A stretch of 64,000 bases of DNA from Prochlorococcus sp. AG-402-A08 (GTDB lineage Bacteria; Cyanobacteriota; Cyanobacteriia; PCC-6307; Cyanobiaceae), in contig QCHH01000001.1 of NCBI GenBank assembly GCA_003279585.1, forward strand, positions 1 to 64,000, written 5' to 3'. A model generated the notes under the pieces. That model ran no database searches and was not told the origin of the DNA. It worked only from the letters and a program-made list of their open reading frames with translations. Made by a program: the position numbers and the translations under genes. This document shows, piece by piece, positions 18,639 to 28,102 of the stretch (position 1 is its first letter; every line of letters starts with the position of its first letter).

Positions 18639-20746
18639 TTAAGCCCACTATGTCTTATTAGAGCTTCAGTAGAGGGAAGTCTTCCTCTAAATTGTTTGAA
18701 AACCTTATTGGGTGAACGACTACCACCAAGACTAAGAATAGAATCACGATATTTTTTACCAATCTTTCGGACTTCATCCTGATTTGTAAGGCCTGCCTCT
18801 TCAAATGCGGCAAAGGCATCAGAGCTGAGTACTTCAGCCCATTTATAAGAGTAGTATCCAGCAGCATAGCCACCAGCAAAAATATGGCTGAAGGCACAGA
18901 GAAATTGATCTTCTGGAATCGGCTTCATTACTGTTGTATTTTTTGCGATTTCTCGTCGTAAATCATCTGGGGAAATTTTTAATTCTTCATTCCATTGACT
19001 ATGGAGCTTTAGATCAGTAAGAGCAAAATGTATTTGTCTTAAAGTCGCAAGCCCAGAATTAAATGTTCTGCTTGATCTCAACTTATTGATTTCAGATTTT
19101 GGTAATGGCTCTTTCGTTTTCCAATGGATTGCTATTTCAGAAATTGTTTGATCCTCTAAACACCAATTTTCCATAAATTGGCTTGCTAATTCGACAGCAT
19201 CCCATTCAACGTTATTAATGCCGGCTGCTTGAGGGTGATTTACAGTTGTCAGCATATGTTGTAGCCCATGCCCAAATTCATGGAAGAGAGTTTCGACTTC
19301 TTCGAAACTCATCAGACTGGGCTTTTCAGCAATAGGAGGCGTTTGATTGCAGACTAAATAGGCTACTGGGAGAACAATATCATCCTTTGTTTTTTGATTT
19401 CGGCACAAACATTCATCCATCCAGGCACCTCCTCTTTTTGTCGCAGGACGACTAAAGGGATCTAGATAGAAAGATGCGATTCTCTGACTATCTAAATTTT
19501 TAACATTGAAAAAACGGACATCTTCATGCCATAAAGGAGCTGAATTAATTGCTTCTTCAATATCAATTTCAAAAAGTCTTTTGCACAAGTTGAATAGACC
19601 ATTAAGAACTTGATCTAAAGGAAACCATGGCCTGAGTTTCTCTTGGTCAAGATCGTATTTCTCTTTGCGTAGAACTTCAGACCAAAAACTTACATCCCAT
19701 GGAGATAGCTCAAAATCTTCGTTTTCTCCATTTCTTTTGGCACACTCATGAAGATGTATAACTTCTTTTTCAGCATGAGGCATTGCAGCCAATCGTAATT
19801 CTTCGAGCAACATCTCTACAGCATTTTCATTATCCGCCATCTTTGTGGCTAAACTAATTTCACACCAATTTTTATATCCCAATAGTTTTGCCTGTTTGTT
19901 TCTGAGATCTAAAATTTCTTCAATTATTTTTTTGTTACTAATCTTTCCATCGCTAGCTCTACTTACAAAGGCTCTATAAACTTTCTCTCTGAGACGTCTA
20001 TTTTTTGCATAAGTTTGAAAAGGAATGTATCTAGGCATATCTAAGCCAACTCTCCATGGGCCGTTTGATGTTGATGGATCATTGCCTTCTTCATCTTTGT
20101 CACCAGACTCCTTTGCCGCAAGAGCCAATGTTTCAAGTGCTCTTTCAGGAAGCCCCTCGACTTCTGACTTGTCTTTTAATAAAAGGCTCCAATTCTTAGT
20201 CGCATCTAATACATTGTTACTGAAAGTAGTTGATAATTCAGCTAATCGCTCACTGCGAGAATTAAATAGTGCTTTTTCATTAGTTTCTAGACCAATTCCT
20301 TTGTTTTTCATTGTTATTAGTTCTGTCTCAATTATTCTGATTTGTGTTTCATCCTTTATGTTTCCATGGTCTTTCAAATTTGAGAGCGCCTTAAAAATGA
20401 CTTCGTTTTGAGCAAGCTGATTACTAAATCTAACTATTGTAGGTTGCTGATTTGAATGAACCTCACGTAGTTCAGTGGAATTGCATACAGCATTCAGATG
20501 ACTTACAACTCCCCAGCTCCACCTTAGCTTTTCACCTATATCATAAAGCTGAGGCATTACATCTTCCCAACTTAGAGAGCTTTTGGTTGATAATTGTTTT
20601 TTGAGTTGTTCTTCTAGTTTATTTAATTCTTCATTTAGTTCTTTTATCAGTTTGGGTATGTTTTCAGTAATCTCCTTAGGAGTAATTTTATCGTAATCAG
20701 GAAGGCCTTCACCTTTTAATAGTGCTGATGGTTTAATTGAAGTCAT
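18635..20746 (-). CDS. prlC: M3 family oligopeptidase (oligopeptidase A type)
   Basis: Zinc metallopeptidase that degrades short peptides in the cytoplasm, including signal-peptide fragments in relatives. At 703 aa it shows the HExxH zinc motif in ETLFHEFGHGLQHML, a third ligand Glu in EWDAVELASQFMENW, and the C-terminal FAGGYAAGYYSYKWAEVL typical of the M3 fold. The symbol follows E. coli OpdA/PrlC and should be read as family level. The gene ends the long minus-strand run, 15 bp after ndhD. Confidence 0.93.
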   Translation of the reverse strand: MTSIKPSALLKGEGLPDYDKITPKEITENIPKLIKELNEELNKLEEQLKKQLSTKSSLSWEDVMPQLYDIGEKLRWSWGVVSHLNAVCNSTELREVHSNQQPTIVRFSNQLAQNEVIFKALSNLKDHGNIKDETQIRIIETELITMKNKGIGLETNEKALFNSRSERLAELSTTFSNNVLDATKNWSLLLKDKSEVEGLPERALETLALAAKESGDKDEEGNDPSTSNGPWRVGLDMPRYIPFQTYAKNRRLREKVYRAFVSRASDGKISNKKIIEEILDLRNKQAKLLGYKNWCEISLATKMADNENAVEMLLEELRLAAMPHAEKEVIHLHECAKRNGENEDFELSPWDVSFWSEVLRKEKYDLDQEKLRPWFPLDQVLNGLFNLCKRLFEIDIEEAINSAPLWHEDVRFFNVKNLDSQRIASFYLDPFSRPATKRGGAWMDECLCRNQKTKDDIVLPVAYLVCNQTPPIAEKPSLMSFEEVETLFHEFGHGLQHMLTTVNHPQAAGINNVEWDAVELASQFMENWCLEDQTISEIAIHWKTKEPLPKSEINKLRSSRTFNSGLATLRQIHFALTDLKLHSQWNEELKISPDDLRREIAKNTTVMKPIPEDQFLCAFSHIFAGGYAAGYYSYKWAEVLSSDAFAAFEEAGLTNQDEVRKIGKKYRDSILSLGGSRSPNKVFKQFRGRLPSTEALIRHSGLN

Positions 20747-20761
20747 TTTTTAGGTTCAAAA

Positions 20762-22336
20762 CTAACTGATTGGTACAAGGCTATTGCTAATTAATGATTG
20801 TGCGAGAGCATTTGTTGATACCTCATATAAATCAATAGCTATCCTCGGCCAAAAACCTATTACTAGTGTAGGAACTAAGAGGCTTAAACCTATTGAAAGT
20901 TCTCTCGCATCCATTTCTTTTACTATCGATAAAGCAGGTATTCTTGGGCCAAAGAATACCCTTCTACACATTGAAAGAAGGTATATAGGAGTTAAGACCA
21001 GTCCAATAGCTGCTAAAAGGATTGTTATTGCTCTAAATAACGAAGTAAATCCTTCTTGACTAGTTATGCCGAGAAAAACTGTGATTTCACTTATAAACCC
21101 ACTCATGCCTGGTAAGGCAAGTGATGCTAAAGAACTGGCCAAGAAGAATGCAAAGGTAATTGGCAAAGCCTTCGCAAGACCGCCCATATTCGGGATTGAA
21201 AGAGTATTTGTTCTTTCATAAAAACTTCCTGTAACAAAAAACATTGCGGCAGCAATCAGCCCATGGCTAATCATTTGGAGCATCGCTCCACTGATTCCAA
21301 GTGCATTAACTGCACCAATTCCAACAAGAACAAAACCCATATGACTTACAGAGCTGCAGGCTATGCGCCTTTTTACATTGTCTTGAGCAAAAGCATTCAG
21401 AGCACCATAAATAATATTTACTATCCCAATTATGATTAAAGCTGGGGCAAGTATTAAATGAGTATCCGGTAAAATTTGGACATTAAATCTTATGAGAGCG
21501 TAACCTCCCATTTTTAATAAAACACCAGCCAATAACATTGAAACAGGTGCATTTGCCTCCCCATGAGCATCTGGTAGCCAGGTATGAAGTGGAAAGATAG
21601 GAAGCTTTACTCCAAAACCAATTAAAAAACCTAAATAACAAAATATCCCAAAATTGCCAGTAATAGATTTGGCTGCGATTTCACTTAAATTAAAGGTAAA
21701 TTGATCTCCAGAAAGAGCTAAAGCAAGTCCACTAATTAATATTAGAAGGGAAGCTAGAGCTGTATAAAGGATGAATTTTGTTGCTGCATATAGTTTTCTT
21801 TTCCCTCCCCAAATAGCAATCAGTAGATAGACAGGAACGAGTTCAAGCTCCCAAGCTAAAAAGAATAGTAAGAAATCTTGTGAAAGGAAAACCAAAGCTT
21901 GGGCGGAAGCTTGAATTAGTAATAAAGCAAAGTAAAGCCTTGTTTTTTGTTTTACTTTCCAACTTGCAGCTGCAGATAAAAAAGTTATTAGCCCGCTTAG
22001 AACTACCAGAGGTGCAGATATACCATCTACTCCTAATGACCATTCGAGTCCTATGGAAGGAAGCCACTGAAGTCTTTCAACCAACTGAAGACTTTCGCTA
22101 CTTGGATCAAACAAATTGGAAAAAGCCAATACAATTATTAGAAAATCGGCTAATAAAATAACTAGGGCTATATTTCTTGGCAGATTAGAATTTTTACTTT
22201 CTTGCGTTGGGAGGAAAGGCATTATCAATGCTCCAACTATAGGTAGGAGCACAATGAGTGAAAGCCATGGAAATACTGTCTGAGAATCAATACTCATAGG
22301 CAGATTGGCATCCATAATTTGGGGCAAGTCAGCCAT
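20762..22336 (-). CDS. ndhD: NAD(P)H-quinone oxidoreductase subunit 4 (NdhD)
   Basis: Membrane subunit of the NDH-1 complex, an antiporter-like proton-pumping module for respiratory and cyclic electron flow. At 524 aa it has about 14 transmembrane helices. Signature segments include [60 protein letters not shown] and [15 protein letters not shown]. It resembles the respiratory NdhD1 type more than the CO2-uptake NdhD3/D4 type, though without alignment this is tentative. No ndhF is next to it; thrB lies 36 bp upstream. Confidence 0.95.
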   Translation of the reverse strand: MADLPQIMDANLPMSIDSQTVFPWLSLIVLLPIVGALIMPFLPTQESKNSNLPRNIALVILLADFLIIVLAFSNLFDPSSESLQLVERLQWLPSIGLEWSLGVDGISAPLVVLSGLITFLSAAASWKVKQKTRLYFALLLIQASAQALVFLSQDFLLFFLAWELELVPVYLLIAIWGGKRKLYAATKFILYTALASLLILISGLALALSGDQFTFNLSEIAAKSITGNFGIFCYLGFLIGFGVKLPIFPLHTWLPDAHGEANAPVSMLLAGVLLKMGGYALIRFNVQILPDTHLILAPALIIIGIVNIIYGALNAFAQDNVKRRIACSSVSHMGFVLVGIGAVNALGISGAMLQMISHGLIAAAMFFVTGSFYERTNTLSIPNMGGLAKALPITFAFFLASSLASLALPGMSGFISEITVFLGITSQEGFTSLFRAITILLAAIGLVLTPIYLLSMCRRVFFGPRIPALSIVKEMDARELSIGLSLLVPTLVIGFWPRIAIDLYEVSTNALAQSLISNSLVPIS

Positions 22337-22372
22337 AAAGCTATCAGTTTTTGTTCGTTTTCATGAGTAGAA

Positions 22373-23320
22373 CTACCCAAAGGTGTTTGAAATACATTCG
22401 CTTCCTCTGAGTTGGAGGTTCATTAAAGGAGCACGACTTGCTACACCAGCAGCTTCCCAGGCTTTGACCATTGCGACACTGACTTCTCGGCCTTTAGTCG
22501 CTTTGCACAAGGCAAGAATGCTTGGTCCTGCTCCACTTATTGCACATCCTAAAGCTCCGGCAGCCTTTGCAGCTTCTCTTACCTCTAACCCACCTTTGAT
22601 CAATCCCCATCTATAGGGTTCATGAAGCTTGTCATGCATACCATCTGCAATTAGATCCTCATTACCAGTCCTTAGTCCTTGAAGTAGAAGCGTAAGGGCC
22701 CCTAAATTGATTACTGCATCATTTACTGGAATGTTCTCTGGCATGACACGTCTTGCTTCGCTGGTACTAAGGCGAATAGATGGGATTGCAACTACTGCTT
22801 TTATTGATTGATCCCAATCACAGCGGACTACGCGCCATCTGTCGTTTGCAGTTTTAGCTGTTACGCAAAGACCTCCTATTAAAGATGGAACAACATTGTC
22901 TGGATGACCTTCTATATCTATTGCCAGCTCCAATAATTTTTCCTTAGGCAATGGATATCCCGCAAGTGCGTTTGCTCCAACTAATCCTGCCACGATTGCT
23001 GTAGCACTGCTTCCAAGGCCCCTTGCAGGAGGCACAGCTAATTTTACTCTTGCTTCAAGAGCAACAGGCTCTACTCCTGCAGTTCTCCAAACTCTCTGCG
23101 CGGCTCGATAGAAAAGGTTTTCAGGACCACCTCTTAAATGATTACCTTCAGTACTTTCCATTATTAATTCAAACCTTTCAGCATTACCCTCAATTCTTTT
23201 AATAGTGAACTGATTGGAAAGATCTAGTGCTGCCCCGAGGCAATCAAACCCCGGACCAATATTGGCTGTAGTAGAAGGAACTTCTACTAAGACAGTTTGT
23301 CCTATTTTTGGCGGCCCCAT
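22373..23320 (-). CDS. thrB: Homoserine kinase
   Basis: Phosphorylates homoserine with ATP, the penultimate step of threonine synthesis. This 315-aa GHMP kinase shows motif 1 VEVPSTTANIGPGFDCLGAAL, the ATP-binding motif 2 PPARGLGSSATAIVAGL, and motif 3 GALGCAISGAGPSILALC. It sits 11 bp downstream of glk and 36 bp upstream of ndhD in the minus-strand run. thrS nearby is thematically related, but the run as a whole mixes functions. Confidence 0.97.
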   Translation of the reverse strand: MGPPKIGQTVLVEVPSTTANIGPGFDCLGAALDLSNQFTIKRIEGNAERFELIMESTEGNHLRGGPENLFYRAAQRVWRTAGVEPVALEARVKLAVPPARGLGSSATAIVAGLVGANALAGYPLPKEKLLELAIDIEGHPDNVVPSLIGGLCVTAKTANDRWRVVRCDWDQSIKAVVAIPSIRLSTSEARRVMPENIPVNDAVINLGALTLLLQGLRTGNEDLIADGMHDKLHEPYRWGLIKGGLEVREAAKAAGALGCAISGAGPSILALCKATKGREVSVAMVKAWEAAGVASRAPLMNLQLRGSECISNTFG

Positions 23321-23331
23321 GTTTTTATCCT

Positions 23332-24375
23332 TTAGCTAAGTCTCCCATTTGATTCGGCACTTAAGCGTGCTCTGCAAGCTGAACTGAATAATGTCGCCTC
23401 TGGATCTTTAAGAACAATCAATGGGATTTCCTTTAAATAAGATTGAAAGCGACCCTTATTACTAAATGCATTAAGGAAGTTAGAAGAGTTTATTCCATTG
23501 AGGTTTTTTGATGCTGTTCCGCCTGAAATCCATAACCCTGAAGAGCAAAGTTCTTGTAAGGCGAGGTCTCCAGCTGCAGATCCATAAGCATTTAGCCACA
23601 ATCGCAAAGCTTCAGACATTAATTTGTCTCCGTTAGTTGCTTTTTCCCAAACAAGTGCGGGCAAATCTGTGAAAGCTGATTTTTCACTATCTATTTTTTT
23701 TAAAGTTCCGTGAAATGGGTGATTTTCATTTGTTGGATCATCCAATTTCCATCTGGCAATCATTCCAAGGCCAGTTCCACTAACTATTCTTTCAATCGAT
23801 ACTCTTTGAATGTTTAACTTCTTTTTTAGCCATTTGACTAATTCCCATTCTTCATCTGTTCTTGGGGAAAATTCCCGATGCCCACCTTCACTTGGAAATA
23901 TAAAAATGTTTTTAGGTGTAATTAATCCTCTGGACATTCCTAACCCAGTACCAGCTCCGATAATGGCAACTAATTTTTGATTAGTTTTGTCATCAGAATT
24001 TATTGTTCCTTGGATTACTTCATATTGGGATTTTTTGAAAAATGGTATTCCATATATTAAAACTGAGAAATCATTTATTAATTCAATATTACTTATTTTT
24101 GAAAGCTGAGATAATTCTTCTGTTTCGATATCCCAGCCAAGATTTGTAATCTTAACTTCCCGGCCTTTTATTGGACCTGCCACTCCAATACAACCATATT
24201 CAGGGAGTAATATGTGGTCTGGTAAATATTTAATAAAATCTTCAAATACTGAGTAAAAAGATTTCCATTCTGACGAAATATAGTACTTTTCAAATAATTT
24301 TTGTGGATAGTTCTCGTTTGAATAAATAGCTAAGATTGTTTTAGTTCCTCCTAGGTCTCCGGCAAGTAAATTCAT
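23332..24375 (-). CDS. glk: Glucokinase
   Basis: Phosphorylates free glucose to glucose-6-phosphate. The 347-aa ROK/hexokinase-fold protein shows the phosphate loop LLAGDLGGTKT, GVAGPIKGREVKITNLGW, the catalytic Asp in ELINDFSVLIYG, the ADP loop IIGAGTGLGMS and EGGHREFSP. Within this window it connects to glycogen turnover (glgA, glgB). It lies 20 bp downstream of thrS. Confidence 0.94.
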   Translation of the reverse strand: MNLLAGDLGGTKTILAIYSNENYPQKLFEKYYISSEWKSFYSVFEDFIKYLPDHILLPEYGCIGVAGPIKGREVKITNLGWDIETEELSQLSKISNIELINDFSVLIYGIPFFKKSQYEVIQGTINSDDKTNQKLVAIIGAGTGLGMSRGLITPKNIFIFPSEGGHREFSPRTDEEWELVKWLKKKLNIQRVSIERIVSGTGLGMIARWKLDDPTNENHPFHGTLKKIDSEKSAFTDLPALVWEKATNGDKLMSEALRLWLNAYGSAAGDLALQELCSSGLWISGGTASKNLNGINSSNFLNAFSNKGRFQSYLKEIPLIVLKDPEATLFSSACRARLSAESNGRLS

Positions 24376-24395
24376 TATTTATGAAATTTCTTTAA

Positions 24396-26321
24396 TTATG
24401 ATTTACTCTCCACTAAACTCTTTTTGCTGATTGATTCATCCATTATAAGTTTAAACTTATCCAAAGTCATTTTGCCGAGATCTTTTCCCTCACGTGTTCT
24501 TACCGAGATTTCATTATTCTCTTCTTCTTTATCTCCAATAATTATCAAGAAAGGTATTCTTTGCATTGTGTGCTCTCTTATCTTAAAGCCCACTTTTTCA
24601 TTCCTTGTATCAACAGAAGCTCTAAAACCATATTTTATTAATTTAGATTTAGTATCCAAGCATGCATCATTATTTCTGTCAGTTATCCCCATTACTACGA
24701 TTTGAAGTGGGCATAACCATATTGGCAAGTTGCCAGAATAGTTCTCAATTAAAATACCAATAAATCTTTCAAATGAACCTAGAATTGCTCTATGTAACAT
24801 GACAGGGGGTTGTTTCTTCCCGTCAACATCTATGTAACTTGAATTTAGCCTTTCAGGCATTGAGAAATCTACTTGAATTGTTCCGCATTGCCAGACTCTG
24901 TTAAGACAATCTTTGAGGGAGAATTCAATTTTTGGACCATAAAAAGCCCCTTCTCCAGGTAGTAAAGACCAATCTAATCCTTTTGAATCTAAAGCATCTG
25001 AAAGAGCTTTTTCAGATTTGTCCCATACCTCATCACTTCCAACTCTTTTCTCTGGTCTTGTTGAGAGTTTAATAAGAATTGAATTAAAACCAAAGGCTTT
25101 ATAGACTTCAAAAACAAGATCAATAAAGCTTTGAACTTCTTCTTGTATTTGTTCATTAGTACAGAAAATATGTCCATCATCTTGTACAAAGTTTCTTACT
25201 CTCATTAATCCATGTAGAGCTCCAGATGGTTCATTCCTATGACAAGATCCAAACTCTGAAAGTCTTATTGGAAGATCACGATAGCTTTTTAAACCTTGAT
25301 TAAATACTTGTACATGACATGGACAATTCATTGGTTTTATAGCATATTCTTTATTCTCAGATGTAGTAGTAAACATGTCCTCCTTAAATTTATCCCAATG
25401 TCCAGATTTTTCCCATAAACTTCTACAAACGATCTGAGGTGATTTTAATTCTTGATAATCATATTTTGAAATCGTTTCCCGAATAAAATCTTGTAAAACT
25501 CTATATATAGTCCAACCATTTGGATGCCAGAAAATCATTCCAGGTGCTTCTTCTTGAAAGTGGAAAAGTGATAGTTTTTTACCTAACTTCCTATGATCTC
25601 TTTTTTCTGCTTCTTCAATTCTATTAATGTATTCTTTTAATTCTTTAGAATTCTTCCAAGCTGTTCCATATATTCTTTGAAGCATTTCATTGTTAGAATC
25701 TCCTCGCCAATATGCACCAGAAACTTTCATTAATTTAAAAGCTCTTAGATGCCTTGTGTTTGGGACATGAGGTCCTCTGCACATATCAATATACTCTTCA
25801 TGTTTATATAGCTTTATAATTTCGTCTTTCGGTATATTTTTAATTATATCCAGCTTGAATATTTCACCTCTTTCTGAGAAAACTTGTGTTGCTTTTTCAG
25901 GAGAAACGACTTCTACATCTACATCATAATCTTTATTTATAAGTTCTTTTATCCTTTTTTCAATCTTCTCCAAATCTACTGGAGTAAATGTATCTTTGTA
26001 TGAAATATCATAATAAAAACCATCCTCAATGACAGGTCCAATTGCCATTTTGGCCTCAGGATATAGCTGCTTTACTGCGTGACCAAGAAGGTGAGCGAAT
26101 GAATGTCTAATAATTTCTAAACCTTCATTATCCTTTGATGTGATTATTTGTATTTCGGCATCATTTGTTATTGGAATACATGTATCCAAAAGATTACCGT
26201 TGACCCTTCCCGCTAGTGCAGCTTTTGCTAAACCAGGACCAATATCTGTAGCTATTTTTTCAATGGTTACTGATGATTCATAGTTCTTTTCACTACCATC
26301 AGGTAAAGTAATTATTGGCAT
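24396..26321 (-). CDS. thrS: Threonyl-tRNA synthetase
   Basis: Class II synthetase charging tRNA-Thr. The 641-aa order is TGS domain (1-60, [14 protein letters not shown]), editing domain with HxxxH ([13 protein letters not shown], about 73-86), then the catalytic core with the zinc Cys in [12 protein letters not shown], motif 2 [17 protein letters not shown] and motif 3 [12 protein letters not shown]. The C-terminal anticodon-binding domain begins near [12 protein letters not shown]. It is full length, with 6 bp separating it from trpS upstream. Confidence 0.98.
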   Translation of the reverse strand: MPIITLPDGSEKNYESSVTIEKIATDIGPGLAKAALAGRVNGNLLDTCIPITNDAEIQIITSKDNEGLEIIRHSFAHLLGHAVKQLYPEAKMAIGPVIEDGFYYDISYKDTFTPVDLEKIEKRIKELINKDYDVDVEVVSPEKATQVFSERGEIFKLDIIKNIPKDEIIKLYKHEEYIDMCRGPHVPNTRHLRAFKLMKVSGAYWRGDSNNEMLQRIYGTAWKNSKELKEYINRIEEAEKRDHRKLGKKLSLFHFQEEAPGMIFWHPNGWTIYRVLQDFIRETISKYDYQELKSPQIVCRSLWEKSGHWDKFKEDMFTTTSENKEYAIKPMNCPCHVQVFNQGLKSYRDLPIRLSEFGSCHRNEPSGALHGLMRVRNFVQDDGHIFCTNEQIQEEVQSFIDLVFEVYKAFGFNSILIKLSTRPEKRVGSDEVWDKSEKALSDALDSKGLDWSLLPGEGAFYGPKIEFSLKDCLNRVWQCGTIQVDFSMPERLNSSYIDVDGKKQPPVMLHRAILGSFERFIGILIENYSGNLPIWLCPLQIVVMGITDRNNDACLDTKSKLIKYGFRASVDTRNEKVGFKIREHTMQRIPFLIIIGDKEEENNEISVRTREGKDLGKMTLDKFKLIMDESISKKSLVESKS

Positions 26322-26327
26322 AATCGT

Positions 26328-27341
26328 CTATAGAGTTGAATAAAATCCAAGAGCATCTTTAACTCTCTTTAAGGTTAACTTAGAAACCTCCTCGGCAGTA
26401 AGTTTGCCTTTATTTAGTATTCTTTTTAACTCTTCTGGATCATTCATTAGTTCTTTATATTTTTCTTGAATAGGTCTAAGAACGTTAATCATTGCCTCTG
26501 TAAATTCTGGTTTGAATTTACCCCAGCCCATTTCTGCGCAATACTCAGCTGCTTTTTCTCTGCCTAGACCGGAAATTATAGAATAAATTGTTAAAAGATT
26601 ATCAGCTTCAGGTCTTGAAGGATTTCCGAATTCTAAGCCTAATTCTGAGTCGGTTTTTGCACGTTTTATTTTTTTAGTAATTACATCTGGATTGTCTAAT
26701 AAAGTAATCCTACTATTTTCATTTGGGTCGCTTTTACTCATTTTCTTTGTTCCATCTGTCAGACTCATGACTTTGGAACACTCTTTCAAAATTAAGGGAT
26801 TTGGAACTTTAAGTATTGGATTCTCTTTTGATCCGAATTTTGAATTAATTCGTTGAGAAGCAATATCTCTCGCAAGCTCTAGATGCTGCTTTTGATCTTC
26901 TCCAACAGGAACCAAATCAGCGTCATAGAGAAGTATATCCGCTGCCATAAGGACTGGATAATCTAATAATCCAATAGATACATTGTCGCCTTGTTTAATT
27001 GACTTTTCCTTGAACTGAATCATTCTCTCCATCCAGTTTAAAGGAGTTAAGCAATTTAATATCCAGCAAAGCTCGCTATGTGCGCTTATCTGACTTTGAA
27101 TGAATATTGAGCATTTATCAGGATTCATCCCACAAGCGATATACAAAGCCGCTGTAGATAAAGAATTTTGATGAAGAGATTTTGGGTCATGCGGAGTCGT
27201 TATCGCATGAAGATCAACAACGCAGACAAATGTTTCATAATTTTCTTGTAATTCAACCCAATTTCTTATTGCTCCAAGCCAATTACCAATATGAACATCT
27301 CCTGTGGGTTGAACACCAGATAAGACTCTCTTCTGACTCAC
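26328..27341 (-). CDS. trpS: Tryptophanyl-tRNA synthetase
   Basis: Class I synthetase charging tRNA-Trp, 337 aa. The HIGH-type motif is PTGDVHIGNWLGAI near residue 12, and the KMSKS loop is seen as TKKMSKSDPN near 197. PVGEDQKQHLELARDIA is also diagnostic. The start codon is GTG, one base after the stop of the RG-rich gene upstream, so the two are probably co-translated. Confidence 0.97.
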   Translation of the reverse strand: MSQKRVLSGVQPTGDVHIGNWLGAIRNWVELQENYETFVCVVDLHAITTPHDPKSLHQNSLSTAALYIACGMNPDKCSIFIQSQISAHSELCWILNCLTPLNWMERMIQFKEKSIKQGDNVSIGLLDYPVLMAADILLYDADLVPVGEDQKQHLELARDIASQRINSKFGSKENPILKVPNPLILKECSKVMSLTDGTKKMSKSDPNENSRITLLDNPDVITKKIKRAKTDSELGLEFGNPSRPEADNLLTIYSIISGLGREKAAEYCAEMGWGKFKPEFTEAMINVLRPIQEKYKELMNDPEELKRILNKGKLTAEEVSKLTLKRVKDALGFYSTL

Positions 27342-27866
27342 TTATCCTTGCTCGCTAGTATTTGTGGAATCATCTTCATTTGAACTTGCTTCTGTTGCTT
27401 GATCATTATCTTTTTCTGCAGGATCTTGAGCAACGTTGTTTGCCTGATCAGTATCAGCTACCTCTTTTTCTTTAACTGGCTTTTCTGGTCTTGCAAAAGG
27501 GTTGGGCTTTGTGTTGGGTGAGTTGTTATTTTCACCTTTATAGTTTCCCCTGTTACCCCTGCCTCTTCTTTGGTCATTGGCGGGCGCTTGAGACCTATAT
27601 TCCTTGACTAAATTTTCAAGACTTCCATCTTCAAGCATTTGGGCAAGAGTTCTTACTGCGAAACCTAAAACAGCAACAGTAGAACGAAGATTAAAGGCTT
27701 CTTGTAATGATCTGGCTGCTCGCATTTCATTATCACTTAAGCGAATACGAAATCCTCCCTCTCTATTGTTAGGGCCTCGACCACCTCTGAAATTATTACG
27801 ACCATTTTGTCTTTGGTTTTGGAAATCGCCACCACCTGACTGATTATTGGTGTAAGAGTCACCCAT
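27342..27866 (-). CDS. RG/Asn-rich conserved hypothetical protein
   Basis: The protein has a flexible N-terminal arm rich in N, Q, G and R (GRNNFRGGRGPNNREGG), a central folded helical part of about 60 aa (RLSDNEMRAARSLQEAFNLR to LEDGSLENLVKEYRSQ), an RG patch (QRRGRGNRGNYKG), and an acidic, Asn/Gln-rich tail. Glycine-arginine patches suggest RNA binding, but no known domain is recognised. The ORF track begins at TTG 27890; the ATGs at 27872 and 27866 are better, and I chose MGDSYTNN. A small inverted repeat (TTGCC/GGCAA, 27875-27890) lies just before the ATG. It leads a run into trpS. Confidence 0.75.
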   Translation of the reverse strand: MGDSYTNNQSGGGDFQNQRQNGRNNFRGGRGPNNREGGFRIRLSDNEMRAARSLQEAFNLRSTVAVLGFAVRTLAQMLEDGSLENLVKEYRSQAPANDQRRGRGNRGNYKGENNNSPNTKPNPFARPEKPVKEKEVADTDQANNVAQDPAEKDNDQATEASSNEDDSTNTSEQG

Positions 27867-28102
27867 GAACATATTTGCCAATAGGGGCAAGTGTGACGCA
27901 TAGCCGGTACTTTTGCGACATATTTGAATATCTTGATTAGCACTTTCACATCTAATGATATTTATCCCAGCGGAATGATTTGATTTCTTTAGGCATAAAT
28001 TTTTCTTCTTAAAAACGTAAAACCTTCTTTCTTTGCTGTTATTAAGGGAAAATTTGCTTTAAAATGAAAGTTAGCTAAGAAGAAACTGTATTTATTGAAA
28101 TC

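Noticed and set aside
20025-20411. Plus-strand 128-aa ORF inside the M3 oligopeptidase
   Set aside because: Antisense shadow; the peptidase reading frame has clear family motifs throughout.
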